From Sediminibacillus terrae (lineage in GTDB: Bacteria; Bacillota; Bacilli; Bacillales; Amphibacillaceae): a stretch of DNA of 64,000 bases. The DNA lies in the NCBI RefSeq assembly GCF_009602435.1, contig NZ_VZDQ01000021.1, forward strand, positions 310,001 to 374,000. The letters run 5' to 3'. Position 1 is the first letter of the stretch; each line of letters begins with the position of its first letter. The notes below the pieces were generated by a model. That model was given only the letters and a program-made list of their open reading frames with translations, was not told where the DNA came from and did no database searches. This document shows, in pieces, positions 54,941 through 64,000 of this stretch. Position numbers and translations under genes: made by a program.

Positions 54941-56071
54941 ATGTTTTTGCCTGCTGGAAGTCAGGACGAAGTCGGTCAACAAATAAACAAACGATTTCGG
55001 GCTTTTGAAGTTTTTACGGAAATTACCGAACGACGGAATTATCAACCGATTTCAACACCGGTGGTCGAATATGCCCAAACGTTTACTAACGGCTACACAG
55101 GAATGGCCTTGCAGCCGATGTTAAAATGGTTTAACCACGAGGGGGAAATCGAGGTGCTTCGGCCCGACTGGACGACCGCCGTTGCAAGGGCGTTAGTGAA
55201 GCAGTCCCATTCAGAACATAAATGGTGCTATCAGGGGTCTGTATTCCGCAGTGATAAACCAGGAATGGAAAGCAGGCAGGCGGGAATTGAAATTGTCTAT
55301 GCTCCCTCATTCCTGGGGGAAAGTGAGTCCTTGCTGACAGCGGCCGATTACTTACAGGCTTTGGAGGTGGAGGACTATTTAATCGAATTGGGGCATTCAG
55401 AAATTTTCGAACTGTTGGCAGCGCCTTTAAAACTTGATTCTGTACAAGCAGAGAGACTGAGACAGGCAATGCATGATAAACGAAAGGATGAAGTTTTTCA
55501 ATTGGCGAATCACGCAGGTTCCCGGACGATCGCAGAACAACTGACAGAACTGGTGGATGCTTATGGGTCTGTGGAAATATTGGAAGTCTATGAAAAACAC
55601 TGGAAAAACAATCAGCATCTTCTCGAAATCGTAGAGCATTTGAAAAGCCTTGTGAAGCTATTGAATGACTGCGGTATAAAGGGGATTTTGGTAGACTTGG
55701 GCAGGGTAAAGAACCTTCCTTACTATTGTGGAACGATGTTCAGGGGATACCTTAGGGAGAATGGCTCCACATGCTTCTCGGGAGGCAGGTACGATAAACT
55801 GTATGAGCAATTTGGTGAACGTCATTCTGCTGTGGGACTTGCGTTCGATGTGGATATATTAGCTGATCAAATAAAGCCTGCTCAAAAGCGGGAGAAAATC
55901 TGCCTCTGTGCAGAACCGGAAAGCCACGCATTTGCCGAGCAGATTCGCACCGATTTTCCTGACAAGATTGTGGATATACGCTACGACTTACCGGAAAAAG
56001 AATCAAAGAATTATGACCGTATTTGGGAGATAACAAGAAAAGGGAATGGTTGGAAGGCGGTGGAACGATGA
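54941..56071 (+). CDS. hisZ: ATP phosphoribosyltransferase regulatory subunit HisZ
   Basis: 376 residues resembling histidyl-tRNA synthetase but without its anticodon domain; it has FTNGYTGMALQPMLKWFNHEGE, VLRPDWTTAVAR and the class II motif GGRYDKLYEQFG. HisZ forms a hetero-octamer with the short HisG and makes it active and histidine-sensitive. The start is ATG after GAAAGTGG. It is the first gene of the operon and overlaps hisG by 4 bp. Confidence 0.94.
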   Translation: MFLPAGSQDEVGQQINKRFRAFEVFTEITERRNYQPISTPVVEYAQTFTNGYTGMALQPMLKWFNHEGEIEVLRPDWTTAVARALVKQSHSEHKWCYQGSVFRSDKPGMESRQAGIEIVYAPSFLGESESLLTAADYLQALEVEDYLIELGHSEIFELLAAPLKLDSVQAERLRQAMHDKRKDEVFQLANHAGSRTIAEQLTELVDAYGSVEILEVYEKHWKNNQHLLEIVEHLKSLVKLLNDCGIKGILVDLGRVKNLPYYCGTMFRGYLRENGSTCFSGGRYDKLYEQFGERHSAVGLAFDVDILADQIKPAQKREKICLCAEPESHAFAEQIRTDFPDKIVDIRYDLPEKESKNYDRIWEITRKGNGWKAVER

Positions 56072-56688
56072 AACCTTGCATAGCTTTAACAAAAGGACGT
56101 TTGGAAAAGCAATTTTTGGAGTTTTTTCAATCTTTAGATTACGATATAACCTCTTTGGTGGACAAAGGAAGGAAGCTAAGGGTCGAAACGGAAGAGTTCC
56201 AATTCGTATTTGCCAAAGGGGTGGATGTCACCACCTATGTAGAACATGGGATTGCCGATTTGGGAATAGTCGGGGAAGACATCCTTGCCGAATTTCAGCC
56301 CGACGTCTTTAACTTGCTGCCTCTTCCATTCGGTAAATGCCGGATGGCTCTTGCCGCCGAAACGGGGATCAACTGGCCCGAGCGCAAACGGATCATTGCC
56401 AGTAAATATCCCGGCATTACGAAAGAATATTTCAGGAAAAAAGGTGAGTCGGTCGATATCGTGAAGCTGGAAGGCTCGGTTGAACTCGCTCCGATTCTCG
56501 GATTGGCAGACGGTATTGTCGATATAGTGGAAACCGGCACGACGTTGAGAGAAAACGGGCTGGTCATAAAAGACGAGTTCCATCATTATAGTGCGCGGTG
56601 CATCGCCAACCGCTCTTCTTTAAAAATAAAGAAGGAACTCCTCTCCCCTGTTGTAGAAGCTATGCAGAAAGGAGTGTCTGTTCAATGA
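56068..56688 (+). CDS. hisG: ATP phosphoribosyltransferase, short form
   Basis: 206 residues, the short HisG without the C-terminal regulatory domain, so it needs HisZ. Landmarks are CIALTKGRLEKQ, DLGIVGEDIL, the PRPP-binding VDIVETGTTLRENGL and KLEGSVELAP. It joins ATP and PRPP, the first step of histidine synthesis. The ATG at 56068 overlaps the hisZ stop; the frame is open further upstream but that would duplicate hisZ coding sequence. Confidence 0.96.
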   Translation: MKPCIALTKGRLEKQFLEFFQSLDYDITSLVDKGRKLRVETEEFQFVFAKGVDVTTYVEHGIADLGIVGEDILAEFQPDVFNLLPLPFGKCRMALAAETGINWPERKRIIASKYPGITKEYFRKKGESVDIVKLEGSVELAPILGLADGIVDIVETGTTLRENGLVIKDEFHHYSARCIANRSSLKIKKELLSPVVEAMQKGVSVQ

Positions 56689-57998
56689 TACCCACTTATT
56701 CAGCGGAGGAATTCTCCGAACTGTTCTTGCATAGGAAGATGGGCAGTCGGCTTGATGATGGCATTTTGCAAACAGCTAAACAAGTGATTGATGATATCAG
56801 GTCGAATGGAGATGAAGCATTAAAAAGATACGTGAAAAAGTTTGACGGGGAGGTACCCGACGCTTGGCTGGTGGAAAGTGATGAAAGGCAGCGAGCGTGG
56901 GAAAAGGTATCTGACGAGGTCATCAGTTCGTTGCGAGCCGCTGCCGACAATATTAAATCCTTCCATGAAAAACAGTTGCAAAATACAAGATTCATGGACA
57001 TGACAGAAGATATAATGTCCGGCCAATTGTATCGGGCCATTGAGCGGGCCGGAATTTATGTTCCTGGCGGGACAGCAAGTTATCCATCAACTGTACTGAT
57101 GAATGCGATACCTGCTGTTCTGGCGGGCGTCCAACAAGTAATCATGGTAACTCCTGCAAGAAACGGGGACTCCATCTCTCCGATATTGTTGGTTGCCGCA
57201 GACATCGCCGGTATAGATTGCATCTATAGAATCGGAGGGATTCAGGCGATAGCAGCCCTTGCCTATGGAACAGAATCCATTCCATCTGTAGATAAGATCG
57301 TCGGTCCCGGCAATGCCTATGTGGCTGCCGCCAAGTCACTGGTGTTTGGAGATGTAGGCATTGACATGATCGCCGGACCTTCTGAAGTCTGCATAATTGC
57401 TGATGACACGGCTGATCCGGCATATGTAGCAGCAGACATGATTGCGCAAGCAGAGCATGATAAAGCGGCCAGGGCGGTATTGCTCACTACTTCGCAGAGT
57501 CTGGCCGAAAAGGCAGACATACAGGTGAAACTGCAATGTGCCAGCCTGCCAAGACGGGAAATTGCGGAAGCATCACTAAGAGAAAACGGGGCAATTGTCC
57601 TGGTGGATGATGTAGATGAGGCATTTAAACTGGCAAACCGGCTAGCCCCTGAGCATTTGGAAATCCAGACAGTTGCACCGCTTCAACAACTGGGGAAAAT
57701 TCGGAATGCGGGTTCCGTATTCCTCGGCAGCTATACGCCAGAAGCGTTGGGCGATTATTACGCAGGTCCCAACCATGTATTGCCAACAGCCGGTACAGCA
57801 AGATTTTCTTCCGGCTTGTCTGTAGACGATTTTATTAAAAAAACAACCTTTCTTTATTATTCGGAAAAGGCTTTGCAATCAGCGTCCACCCATGTGTGCA
57901 ATATAGCGGAAAAAGAGGAGCTCGAGGGGCATGCCCGAGCAGTGAAACAAAGAGCAGGAATGAAAGAAGGGAGCGGAAACAATGAGAACAGCCAGTAG
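56685..57998 (+). CDS. hisD: histidinol dehydrogenase
   Basis: 437 residues. Family landmarks are [46 protein letters not shown] and the zinc/active-site region [19 protein letters not shown], with EHLEIQ further on. It oxidises histidinol to histidine in two NAD steps, the last of the pathway. ATG at 56685 overlaps the hisG stop by 4 bp and has AAAGGAG 10 bases upstream. It overlaps hisB by 17 bp. Confidence 0.97.
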   Translation: MIPTYSAEEFSELFLHRKMGSRLDDGILQTAKQVIDDIRSNGDEALKRYVKKFDGEVPDAWLVESDERQRAWEKVSDEVISSLRAAADNIKSFHEKQLQNTRFMDMTEDIMSGQLYRAIERAGIYVPGGTASYPSTVLMNAIPAVLAGVQQVIMVTPARNGDSISPILLVAADIAGIDCIYRIGGIQAIAALAYGTESIPSVDKIVGPGNAYVAAAKSLVFGDVGIDMIAGPSEVCIIADDTADPAYVAADMIAQAEHDKAARAVLLTTSQSLAEKADIQVKLQCASLPRREIAEASLRENGAIVLVDDVDEAFKLANRLAPEHLEIQTVAPLQQLGKIRNAGSVFLGSYTPEALGDYYAGPNHVLPTAGTARFSSGLSVDDFIKKTTFLYYSEKALQSASTHVCNIAEKEELEGHARAVKQRAGMKEGSGNNENSQ

Positions 57999-58569
57999 AC
58001 AAAGAAAGACCAATGAAACGGTGGTCGACGTCAGTTGCAATCTCGACGACGCGGCAGTTGTGTCCATCACAACGGGAGTGGGGTTTTTTGATCATATGCT
58101 AGAATTGTTTGCCCGTCATGGAAGAATTGGCCTACGGGTAGAAGCAGACGGTGACTTACATATTGATAGTCATCATACTGTCGAAGATGTGGGAATTGTT
58201 TTAGGGCAAACCATCCGGACAGCCCTGGGGGACAAACAAAAAATCAATCGGTATGGCCACGCTTATGTACCCATGGATGAATCGCTTGGATTTGTGGCCA
58301 TTGATATTAGCGGAAGGCCGTTTCTAGTACTCGATGCAGCTTTTTCTTCTCCGAACTTAGGAAACTTTGACACAGAATTAGTGAAGGAGTTTTTACAGGC
58401 ATTCGCCTTTCAAGCAGGGATAACTTTGCATGCGAAGGTACTCCATGGCTCGAATACGCATCATAAGATAGAAGCGATTTTTAAAGCACTCGGAAGAGCT
58501 TTTGCTGAAGCGATCGCCATCAATCCGGCTATTGATGGAGTGAATTCGACAAAGGGGCTTATCGAATGA
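57982..58569 (+). CDS. hisB: imidazoleglycerol-phosphate dehydratase
   Basis: 195 residues, the single-domain dehydratase without the phosphatase fused to it in enterics. The manganese-binding histidine motifs are [37 protein letters not shown] and [19 protein letters not shown] with GGAGCGG upstream, inside the end of hisD. Its stop overlaps hisH by 4 bp. Confidence 0.97.
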   Translation: MRTASRQRKTNETVVDVSCNLDDAAVVSITTGVGFFDHMLELFARHGRIGLRVEADGDLHIDSHHTVEDVGIVLGQTIRTALGDKQKINRYGHAYVPMDESLGFVAIDISGRPFLVLDAAFSSPNLGNFDTELVKEFLQAFAFQAGITLHAKVLHGSNTHHKIEAIFKALGRAFAEAIAINPAIDGVNSTKGLIE

Positions 58570-59165
58570 TTGCGATAGTAGATTACGGCATGGGGAATGT
58601 GGCAAGTGTATCGACAGCGTTCCGTAAGCTCGGATACGAAGTGACGATTACTGATGACAGGGAAACTTTGCAGAAAGCCACACACCTCATTCTTCCGGGG
58701 GTCGGGTCTTTTCAAGCGGCCATGAAAGAAATAGAAGATCGAGGTTTAAAGAATCTGCTGCAAGAAATGGCAAAGAAAAAACCTTTTTTAGGTATCTGTC
58801 TGGGAATGCAACTACTGTTTTCTGAAGGTTTTGAAGGCGGGAAAACAAAGGGGCTTTCTATCCTTCCGGGCACAATTGAAAAAATGGAAACAGAACATAT
58901 TCTGCCGCATATTGGATGGAACGCCTTGAAGGCAGAAGGAAATGGTAATCCATTTTCGCAATTCAAAGGAAAACACGTTTACTTTGTCCATAGCTTCGCT
59001 GCAAAAACAAATGCAGCTTATATCGCGGCAACAGCGGAATACGGAATGACTGTGCCGGCTATTGTGAGAAGGGAGAATGTATATGGCATTCAGTTTCACC
59101 CGGAAAAAAGCGGAGAAGTCGGCGTCGACATATTAAAGACATTTCTTCAGGAGGCAGTAAGATGA
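58566..59165 (+). CDS. hisH: imidazole glycerol phosphate synthase glutaminase subunit
   Basis: 199 residues, class I glutamine amidotransferase. The nucleophile is C78 in [12 protein letters not shown], with histidine and glutamate in [10 protein letters not shown]. It passes ammonia from glutamine to HisF through a channel. ATG overlaps the hisB stop; hisA follows with a 4-bp overlap. Confidence 0.97.
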   Translation: MIAIVDYGMGNVASVSTAFRKLGYEVTITDDRETLQKATHLILPGVGSFQAAMKEIEDRGLKNLLQEMAKKKPFLGICLGMQLLFSEGFEGGKTKGLSILPGTIEKMETEHILPHIGWNALKAEGNGNPFSQFKGKHVYFVHSFAAKTNAAYIAATAEYGMTVPAIVRRENVYGIQFHPEKSGEVGVDILKTFLQEAVR

Positions 59166-59866
59166 AAATTATCCCGGCAATAGATTTAATCGATGGAAAA
59201 TGCGTCCGTTTATATCAAGGAGATTTCTCTCGTTCCACCCAAGTAGGCCTGGACCCGGAAGCACAGCTGGCTGAATTCATCCGAGATGGTGCGGAGATGA
59301 TTCATATAGTAGATTTAGAAGGCGCTCGGAACGGGAAAGGCAGCCAGCTCGACCTGATCACTCGGCTGTGTGGTTTATCTACAGTCCCAGTTGAAGTCGG
59401 CGGAGGAATCAGAACAATGGAAACGGTCGAGTGTTTAATAAAAGCAGGTGCTTCCAGATTGGTTCTAGGAACATCTGCTCTTGAAGATGATGCATTTTTG
59501 CAAGCAGTCCTGGAAGCATATCCTGAACAAATTGTTATCGGAATTGACGCGAAAGACGGGAAGGTCGCCGTAAGAGGTTGGGAAACGGTATCGGGTACCG
59601 ATTTTATCGACTTTGCGGGAAGAATGGAAGAACTGGGAGTTAACACAATCGTTTTCACCGATATTTCAAAAGACGGTACATTGAGCGGTCCCAATTTACA
59701 AGCGTTACAACAACTTTCCAAAGCAGTGGACTGTAAAATAGTTGCTTCTGGAGGAATCAAGGATATGGAGGATATCCGCAACCTGGAAGCCATCGGAATA
59801 GAGGAAGCAATCGTCGGTAAAGCGATTTATGACGGGCATGTTTCTTTAAAGGGGGCTGCCGATTGA
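59162..59866 (+). CDS. hisA: ProFAR isomerase HisA
   Basis: 234 residues, TIM barrel. The first catalytic aspartate is D8 in [19 protein letters not shown] and the second is in [14 protein letters not shown]; phosphate loops are VGGGIRTM and [10 protein letters not shown]. It isomerises the aminoaldose ProFAR to the ketose PRFAR. ATG overlaps the hisH stop by 4 bp, and hisF overlaps its end. Confidence 0.97.
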   Translation: MKIIPAIDLIDGKCVRLYQGDFSRSTQVGLDPEAQLAEFIRDGAEMIHIVDLEGARNGKGSQLDLITRLCGLSTVPVEVGGGIRTMETVECLIKAGASRLVLGTSALEDDAFLQAVLEAYPEQIVIGIDAKDGKVAVRGWETVSGTDFIDFAGRMEELGVNTIVFTDISKDGTLSGPNLQALQQLSKAVDCKIVASGGIKDMEDIRNLEAIGIEEAIVGKAIYDGHVSLKGAAD

Positions 59867-60630
59867 TCGTCAAACGGATCATCCCATGTTTGGATGTAAA
59901 GGAAGGCAAGGTAGTGAAAGGAACTAATTTTGTTTCTCTTAGAGAGTTGGGCGACCCTGTGGATATGGCTTCTTCTTATTCTCGAGAAGGAGCGGATGAA
60001 ATCATCTTTCTAGATATTTCAGCTACCAATGAAGGAAGGCAGACAATGATCGATATTGTCAAAAAGACAGCAGAAACGGTGTTTGTACCCTTTACAGTAG
60101 GGGGAGGGGTAAAGTCGATCGATGATGTTACCAGGCTTCTACAGGCCGGAGCGGACAAAGTGGGGATGAACTCAGCCGCTGTTGCGAATCCTTCTTTGAT
60201 TCGTGAAGCTGCTGACCGTTTTGGTTCGCAATGTGTGGTCGTAGCCGTGGACGCGAAACGTATCGGAAATAGTTGGCATGTCATGACGCATGGTGGCAGC
60301 AGGGATAGTGGTAAAGATGCTTTGAAATGGGTAAAAGAAGCAGAACTGCAAGGTGCAGGAGAGATTTTACTGACAAGTGTCGACACGGATGGAGTGAAAG
60401 ACGGCTTCGACTTGGAACTGACAAGAGCTGTAGTTGACTCTGTCCGCACCCCTGTCATAGCTTCAGGTGGTTGCGGAAAGCCCGAGCATTTTGGAGAAGT
60501 GTTTCGTAAAACCGGTGTTTCCGCCGCTTTGGCTGCATCCATCTTCCATGAACGAATATACTCGATTGATCAAGTAAAGCAAAGCTGTGCAGAACAAGGA
60601 GTGGATATACGTGAAGCCGGACTTTTCTAA
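59863..60630 (+). CDS. hisF: imidazole glycerol phosphate synthase cyclase subunit
   Basis: 255 residues, TIM barrel related to HisA. The catalytic aspartates are D11 in [15 protein letters not shown] and one in VVAVDAKR; phosphate loops are VGGGVKS and ASGGCG. With HisH it makes imidazole glycerol phosphate and AICAR. The start is TTG overlapping the hisA stop (TTGA), with AAAGGGGG 8 bases upstream. Its end overlaps hisI by 20 bp. Confidence 0.97.
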   Translation: MIVKRIIPCLDVKEGKVVKGTNFVSLRELGDPVDMASSYSREGADEIIFLDISATNEGRQTMIDIVKKTAETVFVPFTVGGGVKSIDDVTRLLQAGADKVGMNSAAVANPSLIREAADRFGSQCVVVAVDAKRIGNSWHVMTHGGSRDSGKDALKWVKEAELQGAGEILLTSVDTDGVKDGFDLELTRAVVDSVRTPVIASGGCGKPEHFGEVFRKTGVSAALAASIFHERIYSIDQVKQSCAEQGVDIREAGLF

Positions 60631-61276
60631 AGGACTGCTTCCTGCAGTCATCGTAGATGATTTGACAGGAGATGTGTTAATGGTTGCTTATATGGATGAA
60701 ACAGCTTATCAAAAAACAATAGAGACGGGGCAAACATGGTTTTATTCCCGTTCCCGTCAGGAATTATGGCATAAGGGCGCTACTTCTGGGAATTATCAGT
60801 CTGTCCGGTCGGTATTTCTGGATTGCGATGGCGATTCACTTCTGTTACGGGTTACCCCCTATGGGCCTGCTTGTCATACCGGAAAAAATAGCTGCTTTTT
60901 CTATGAAGTGACAGGTGATGAGATAAAAGAAAAGCGGAAGGAAATTAGGCAAGGAAACGTTTTTGATCAAGTAATGGCAGAAATCCAGAGTCGGAAAGAA
61001 ACCCGAGTTGAAAATTCTTATACAAATTATCTTTTTGATAAAGGGATTGATAAAATCGGGAAAAAAGTAATCGAAGAGGCCGGTGAAGCGGTCATAGCAG
61101 CTAAAAACAACAATAAGCAGGAAGTCGTAAATGAAATTAGCGATTTACTGTACCATAGTCTCATTCTCCTCGCAGAACAGGATGTTTCACTTGATGCTGT
61201 AAAAGAAGAGCTGGACAGACGAACGAACAAAAAAGGGAACAGCAAAGGCGACCGTCCAGAAATTGAAAATTGGTAA
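60611..61276 (+). CDS. hisI: bifunctional phosphoribosyl-AMP cyclohydrolase / phosphoribosyl-ATP pyrophosphatase
   Basis: 221 residues, fused HisI-HisE. The cyclohydrolase part (about 1-110) has the zinc residues in [10 protein letters not shown] and [11 protein letters not shown] plus WHKGATSGN; the pyrophosphatase part (about 120-221) has [19 protein letters not shown] and EISDLLYH. It performs steps two and three of the pathway. The start is GTG at 60611, 7 bases after AAGGAGTGG, inside hisF. It ends the operon before a terminator. No hisC is present; the aminotransferase must be encoded elsewhere, as in B. subtilis. Confidence 0.96.
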   Translation: MKPDFSKGLLPAVIVDDLTGDVLMVAYMDETAYQKTIETGQTWFYSRSRQELWHKGATSGNYQSVRSVFLDCDGDSLLLRVTPYGPACHTGKNSCFFYEVTGDEIKEKRKEIRQGNVFDQVMAEIQSRKETRVENSYTNYLFDKGIDKIGKKVIEEAGEAVIAAKNNNKQEVVNEISDLLYHSLILLAEQDVSLDAVKEELDRRTNKKGNSKGDRPEIENW

Positions 61277-61283
61277 CTGACAA

Positions 61284-61319
61284 AAAACACGTTTGGCCAG
61301 AATGGTCGACGTGTTTTTC
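61284..61319 (+). terminator. terminator after the his operon
   Basis: AAAACACGT and ACGTGTTTTT, with inner TGGCCA/TGGTC pairs. Confidence 0.9.
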
Positions 61320-61398
61320 TGTGTGGTGGATTGGCTATTTTGGATGGATGATAGTAAACTAGACACACCAAAATATAGAACAGGCAGGTGGATTCTGC

Positions 61399-61812
61399 AT
61401 GGAGATGAAAATCGGGGAACACTCAGTATTATGTCGTAAATATAAACCGGAAGATTTCAACCAGATCCAGAACTTGAATGCAAGTGAAGGGTGGGGAAAT
61501 TTAGTAGAAGATCGGGAAGCTGCAAAACAGGGATGGGAGGGTTCGCAAGTGACTTATGTACTGGAAGACAAGGAGAAAGTGGTCGGATATCTCAGAGGTT
61601 TGACGGATTCAGCAATCACATTGTACATTTGTGAATTGTTGATTTCTAAGCCATACCGCGGGAGAGGTCTTGGTAAAAAGTTGCTGGCCCACATCCACGA
61701 TATTTATCCGGAGACAAGGATGGAAATGCTGGCCACAAGCAGCTCAAAGGAGTTTTATGAAAAGAATGGTTTCCGGGCGTTTTATGGATTTAGAAAAAAG
61801 ATAGAGGAATAA
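61399..61812 (+). CDS. GNAT family N-acetyltransferase
   Basis: 137 residues with the GNAT core: EKVVGYLRGLTD, then ICELLISKPYRGRGLGKKLLAHI, where RGRGLGKKLL is the acetyl-CoA pyrophosphate loop, then FYEKNGFRAFYGFRK. The acceptor substrate is unknown. The start is ATG with CAGGTGG upstream. It follows the his operon but behind a terminator, and a stand-alone promoter is likely. Confidence 0.9.
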   Translation: MEMKIGEHSVLCRKYKPEDFNQIQNLNASEGWGNLVEDREAAKQGWEGSQVTYVLEDKEKVVGYLRGLTDSAITLYICELLISKPYRGRGLGKKLLAHIHDIYPETRMEMLATSSSKEFYEKNGFRAFYGFRKKIEE

Positions 61813-61847
61813 TACTATAAAGCATTTGAAAAGGGAAGGTGACAGCA

Positions 61848-62849
61848 ATGAGGTTGAGTGTATTGGACCAATCCCCCGTTTCGCGAGGAGAATCACCGGC
61901 ACGAGCATTACAACATACAATCAGGCTTGCCCAGGAAACAGAAAGTCTCGGATATACCAGGTACTGGGTTGCAGAACACCATAGTACCAGCGGGTTGGCT
62001 AGCACTTCGCCGGAAGTATTGATCGGCCAAATTGCCGCAAAAACCGATACAATCAGAGTAGGGTCTGGAGGAGTCCTCTTACCCCAATATAGTCCGCTTC
62101 ATGTAGCCGAAAACTTTAAGACGTTGGAGGCTTTTTATCCTGGCAGGATCGATATTGGTCTGGGAAGGTCCCCGGGAGGTAATCAAACAACAAGATTGGC
62201 ACTTACCGACGGACAGCAAAAAAGTCTTAGTTCCTTTCCAAGGCAAACTTCGGATTTATTGGGTTTTCTACATAACTCGCTGCCAGCAGAACATCCGTAT
62301 AAAACTGTCAAAGCTGGTCCGCGCATCGATAGTGCACCGGATATGTGGATATTGGGTCTTTCAGAGCGGGGGGCAAAAAACGCCGCCAACCTTGGGGTTG
62401 GTTTTACGTACGGCCACTTTATCAATCCCGAAAACGGCAAATCTGCCATCAAAACATACCGGGAACGATTTAAGTCATCGACATGGCAACATGAGCCAAA
62501 CGTAAATGTCTGTGTATTCGTTGTTTGCGCCGACACCGAAAGCAAGGCGGAAGAATTGGCGATCAGCCAGGACGCATGGCTATTGAATGTAGGGAAAGGA
62601 AGGGATACAAAGGTTCCTTCAATCGAGGAAGTGAAAAATAAGTCTTTTTCAAAGGAAGACCAAGAAACAATAAGAAAAAACCGAAAACGGGCGGTTATCG
62701 GGGACCAACAACAGGTAAAGCGCCAGCTGGAGAAGTTGGCAGATGAGTATCAAACAGATGAGCTGATGATCATTACCAACATCCATGATTTTCAAGCCAA
62801 ACTTCATTCTTACAAACTGTTGGCAGATGCCTTTTCATTGATAGGTTGA
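61848..62849 (+). CDS. luciferase-like (LLM) flavin monooxygenase
   Basis: 333 residues of the bacterial luciferase family, alkanal-monooxygenase-like group: LSVLDQSPVSRGESPARAL, YWVAEHHST, IRVGSGGVLLPQYSPLHVAENFKTL and GLGRSPGGN, which line the flavin pocket. Many Bacilli carry several with unknown substrates. ATG at 61848 lies 6 bases after AAGGGAAGGTG; a GTG at 61839 overlaps the ribosome site. It follows the acetyltransferase by 35 bp and is probably cotranscribed. Confidence 0.9.
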   Translation: MRLSVLDQSPVSRGESPARALQHTIRLAQETESLGYTRYWVAEHHSTSGLASTSPEVLIGQIAAKTDTIRVGSGGVLLPQYSPLHVAENFKTLEAFYPGRIDIGLGRSPGGNQTTRLALTDGQQKSLSSFPRQTSDLLGFLHNSLPAEHPYKTVKAGPRIDSAPDMWILGLSERGAKNAANLGVGFTYGHFINPENGKSAIKTYRERFKSSTWQHEPNVNVCVFVVCADTESKAEELAISQDAWLLNVGKGRDTKVPSIEEVKNKSFSKEDQETIRKNRKRAVIGDQQQVKRQLEKLADEYQTDELMIITNIHDFQAKLHSYKLLADAFSLIG

Positions 62850-63208
62850 TTAGAACGTGATTCAGTAAATCATAATCATATTATGTAAACTATTAGAGGA
62901 GAAAGGAATAATAGGCAATAATATGGCCACCGAAAAAATGAATCTCATCAACGTTGAATCACAAATTGTTTTGGTTACGGTTTGATACAAGCTTCTATGG
63001 CGAAGAAACTTGTTTTCGTTTTAAACGATAAAGTAACACCCTGTCATATATATTAATGAAAGGCCACACCGGTTAAAAAGAACGGTGCGGCCCTTCAAAC
63101 TTTATCGCTATGGTCCAACTGGCATCTTATAAATGATCATGCCCTTCTGGTTAGAAGTTTTCAAAATATAAGCTTTCTTCATCTTTTAGCTTTGCGAAAA
63201 AGACGGTA
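62850..63208. other. intergenic region with terminator of msrA
   Basis: About 360 bases without a supported gene. GGCCACACCG (63062-63071) pairs with CGGTGCGGCC (63082-63091, one A-C mismatch); on the minus strand it is followed by TTTC and probably ends msrA transcription, and it may stop the LLM unit as well. Confidence 0.6.
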
Positions 63209-63736
63209 TCAAGACCAGTGATTTTCGATGAATTCGTCTCTTCCGGATTTAGCCCTGTCTTCCTGGTAGTATTTTTTATTTTTCTTATAGAAGTCCTGAT
63301 GATAAGTTTCTGCACGATAAAAGGTGCTGGCAGGAAGGATCTCTGTAACAACTGGCTGCTGAAACCGGCCACTGTCGATAATCGCTTGTTTCGATTGTTC
63401 TGCCAATTGCTTTTGCTTTTCATCATGGTAGAAGATGGCGGCACGGTACTGGCTGCCCCTGTCATGGAACTGTCCTCCATCATCTGTCGGGTCAACCTGT
63501 GGCCAGTAAATATCCAGCAGTCGCTGGTAAGGAAAAATATCCGGGTCAAAGCTTATTTGAACCACTTCATAATGGCCGGTCTCGCCTGTTTTCACTTGTT
63601 CGTAGGTAGGATTTGTGACATGTCCCCCCATATATCCTGAAACTACTTGATGGATGCCCTCGAATTGGTCGAATGGTTTGACCATGCACCAAAAGCAACC
63701 ACCTGCAAATGTAGCCAAAGCTGTTTGTTTAGTCAT
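63209..63736 (-). CDS. msrA: peptide methionine sulfoxide reductase MsrA
   Basis: 175 residues. The nucleophilic cysteine is C14 in FAGGCFWC. GYMGGHVTNPTYEQV, HYEVVQISFDP and YRAAIFYH complete the family pattern. It reduces the S form of methionine sulfoxide in proteins. No MsrB is fused or adjacent. The minus-strand ATG has AGAGGGTGG upstream. A smaller overlapping frame at 63151-63549 is a shadow. Confidence 0.96.
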   Translation of the reverse strand: MTKQTALATFAGGCFWCMVKPFDQFEGIHQVVSGYMGGHVTNPTYEQVKTGETGHYEVVQISFDPDIFPYQRLLDIYWPQVDPTDDGGQFHDRGSQYRAAIFYHDEKQKQLAEQSKQAIIDSGRFQQPVVTEILPASTFYRAETYHQDFYKKNKKYYQEDRAKSGRDEFIENHWS

Positions 63737-63901
63737 GTTCTGCCACCCTCTGTCTGCTGAATTGTAAAATTAACTATATCACAGAGAAATGAAATCTATC
63801 AATTTTGTTGTTTTTTAACCAACCTTTCTACAGGATGAGTTTTGTGTGTTAAAATATAGAATGATAAGCTTCATTTCACTGTAAATAAGGGAGTAAATGA
63901 T

Positions 63902-64000
63902 ATGGATAAACAGCATAATGTTTTATTAGTCGATGGAATGGCATTGTTATTCAGAGGTTTTTATGCCACTTCCTTCACAGGCAATTTCATGGTTAACAGC
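63902..64000 (+). CDS. ypcP: 5'-3' exonuclease (YpcP type), N-terminal start only
   Basis: Open at the right edge, 33 codons visible. NVLLVDGMALLFRGFYATSF contains the metal-binding aspartate motif LLVDGMALLFR of the polA-type 5'-3' exonuclease family and resembles B. subtilis YpcP. ATG with AAGGGAG upstream. In B. subtilis ypcP lies near the dynamin gene ypbR, which supports the call. DNA polymerase I itself remains a possibility, but its start usually differs. Confidence 0.8.
   Translation, partial: MDKQHNVLLVDGMALLFRGFYATSFTGNFMVNS

Noticed and set aside
62869-62886. Fur-like AATCATAATCATATTATG after the LLM gene
   Set aside because: It is not upstream of any gene in a promoter position and matches the 19-bp Fur box poorly.
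63151-63549. 132-codon minus-strand frame
   Set aside because: It overlaps msrA in another frame; msrA has the full catalytic motif and a good start.

Overview
The window looks like part of the chromosome of an endospore-forming, low-GC Gram-positive of the family Bacillaceae. The gene order miaA-hfq-spoVK-hflX-ynbB-glnRA ... lexA-(yneA position)-yneB-ynzC-tkt-sirA-yneF-ccdA-yneI-ccdC-yneK-citB-yneN-sspN-tlp-yneP-yneQ-yneR-plsY-yneT-parEC closely follows Bacillus subtilis. Spore-specific genes (spoVK, sirA, sspN, tlp), strong AGGAGG-type ribosome sites and many TTG starts fit this. The genus cannot be fixed by reading; the Mrp-type subunit gene and the osmoprotectant-type transporter would suit a halotolerant genus such as Virgibacillus, Oceanobacillus or Halobacillus, but that is inference. 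No tRNA, rRNA, CRISPR array, intact insertion sequence or prophage was seen.

Layout: 1-6600 holds the end of miaA, hfq, spoVK, hflX-ynbB and glnRA behind a GlnR operator. 6700-9400 holds two small membrane-protein genes, lexA and a divergent SOS operon (a 30-residue membrane peptide in the yneA position, yneB, ynzC). 9400-16900 holds tkt, sirA with Spo0A boxes, yneF, a ccdA/yneI/ccdC cluster containing an orphan MnhB-type gene, yneK and a PAS histidine kinase. 17100-30430 holds citB, yneN, an FbpB-type gene, sspN, tlp, a double-AAA SpoVK relative, yneP/Q/R, a TauE-type permease, a hydrolase, a manganese catalase, yidD, folE2 and plsY. 30600-39000 holds a two-gene ABC importer whose permease is fused to its binding protein, yneT, a GC-rich segment that folds like a structured RNA, and parEC.

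39100-47600 is a leucine/isovalerate degradation operon (yngJ-yngH-yngHB-yngG-yngF-yngE) behind a cre site, convergent with an acyl-CoA synthetase gene that has its own cre-like site. 47800-53800 holds a CBS-pair protein, a C45-family hydrolase, the double dynamin DynA and a small YozQ-like protein. 53900-61300 is histidine biosynthesis: hisJ divergent from the tightly overlapping hisZGDBHAFI operon, which has a palindromic operator. The end holds a GNAT acetyltransferase, a flavin monooxygenase, msrA and the start of a 5'-3' exonuclease gene.

Most of the window is ordinary core genome. The items most worth pursuing are the structured-RNA candidate at 33876-34152, the SOS-controlled micropeptide replacing yneA, a nested-palindrome repeat present three times, the cysteine-containing leader ORF plus dyad before the ABC importer, the his operator palindrome, and the orphan MnhB gene among the cytochrome c biogenesis genes.
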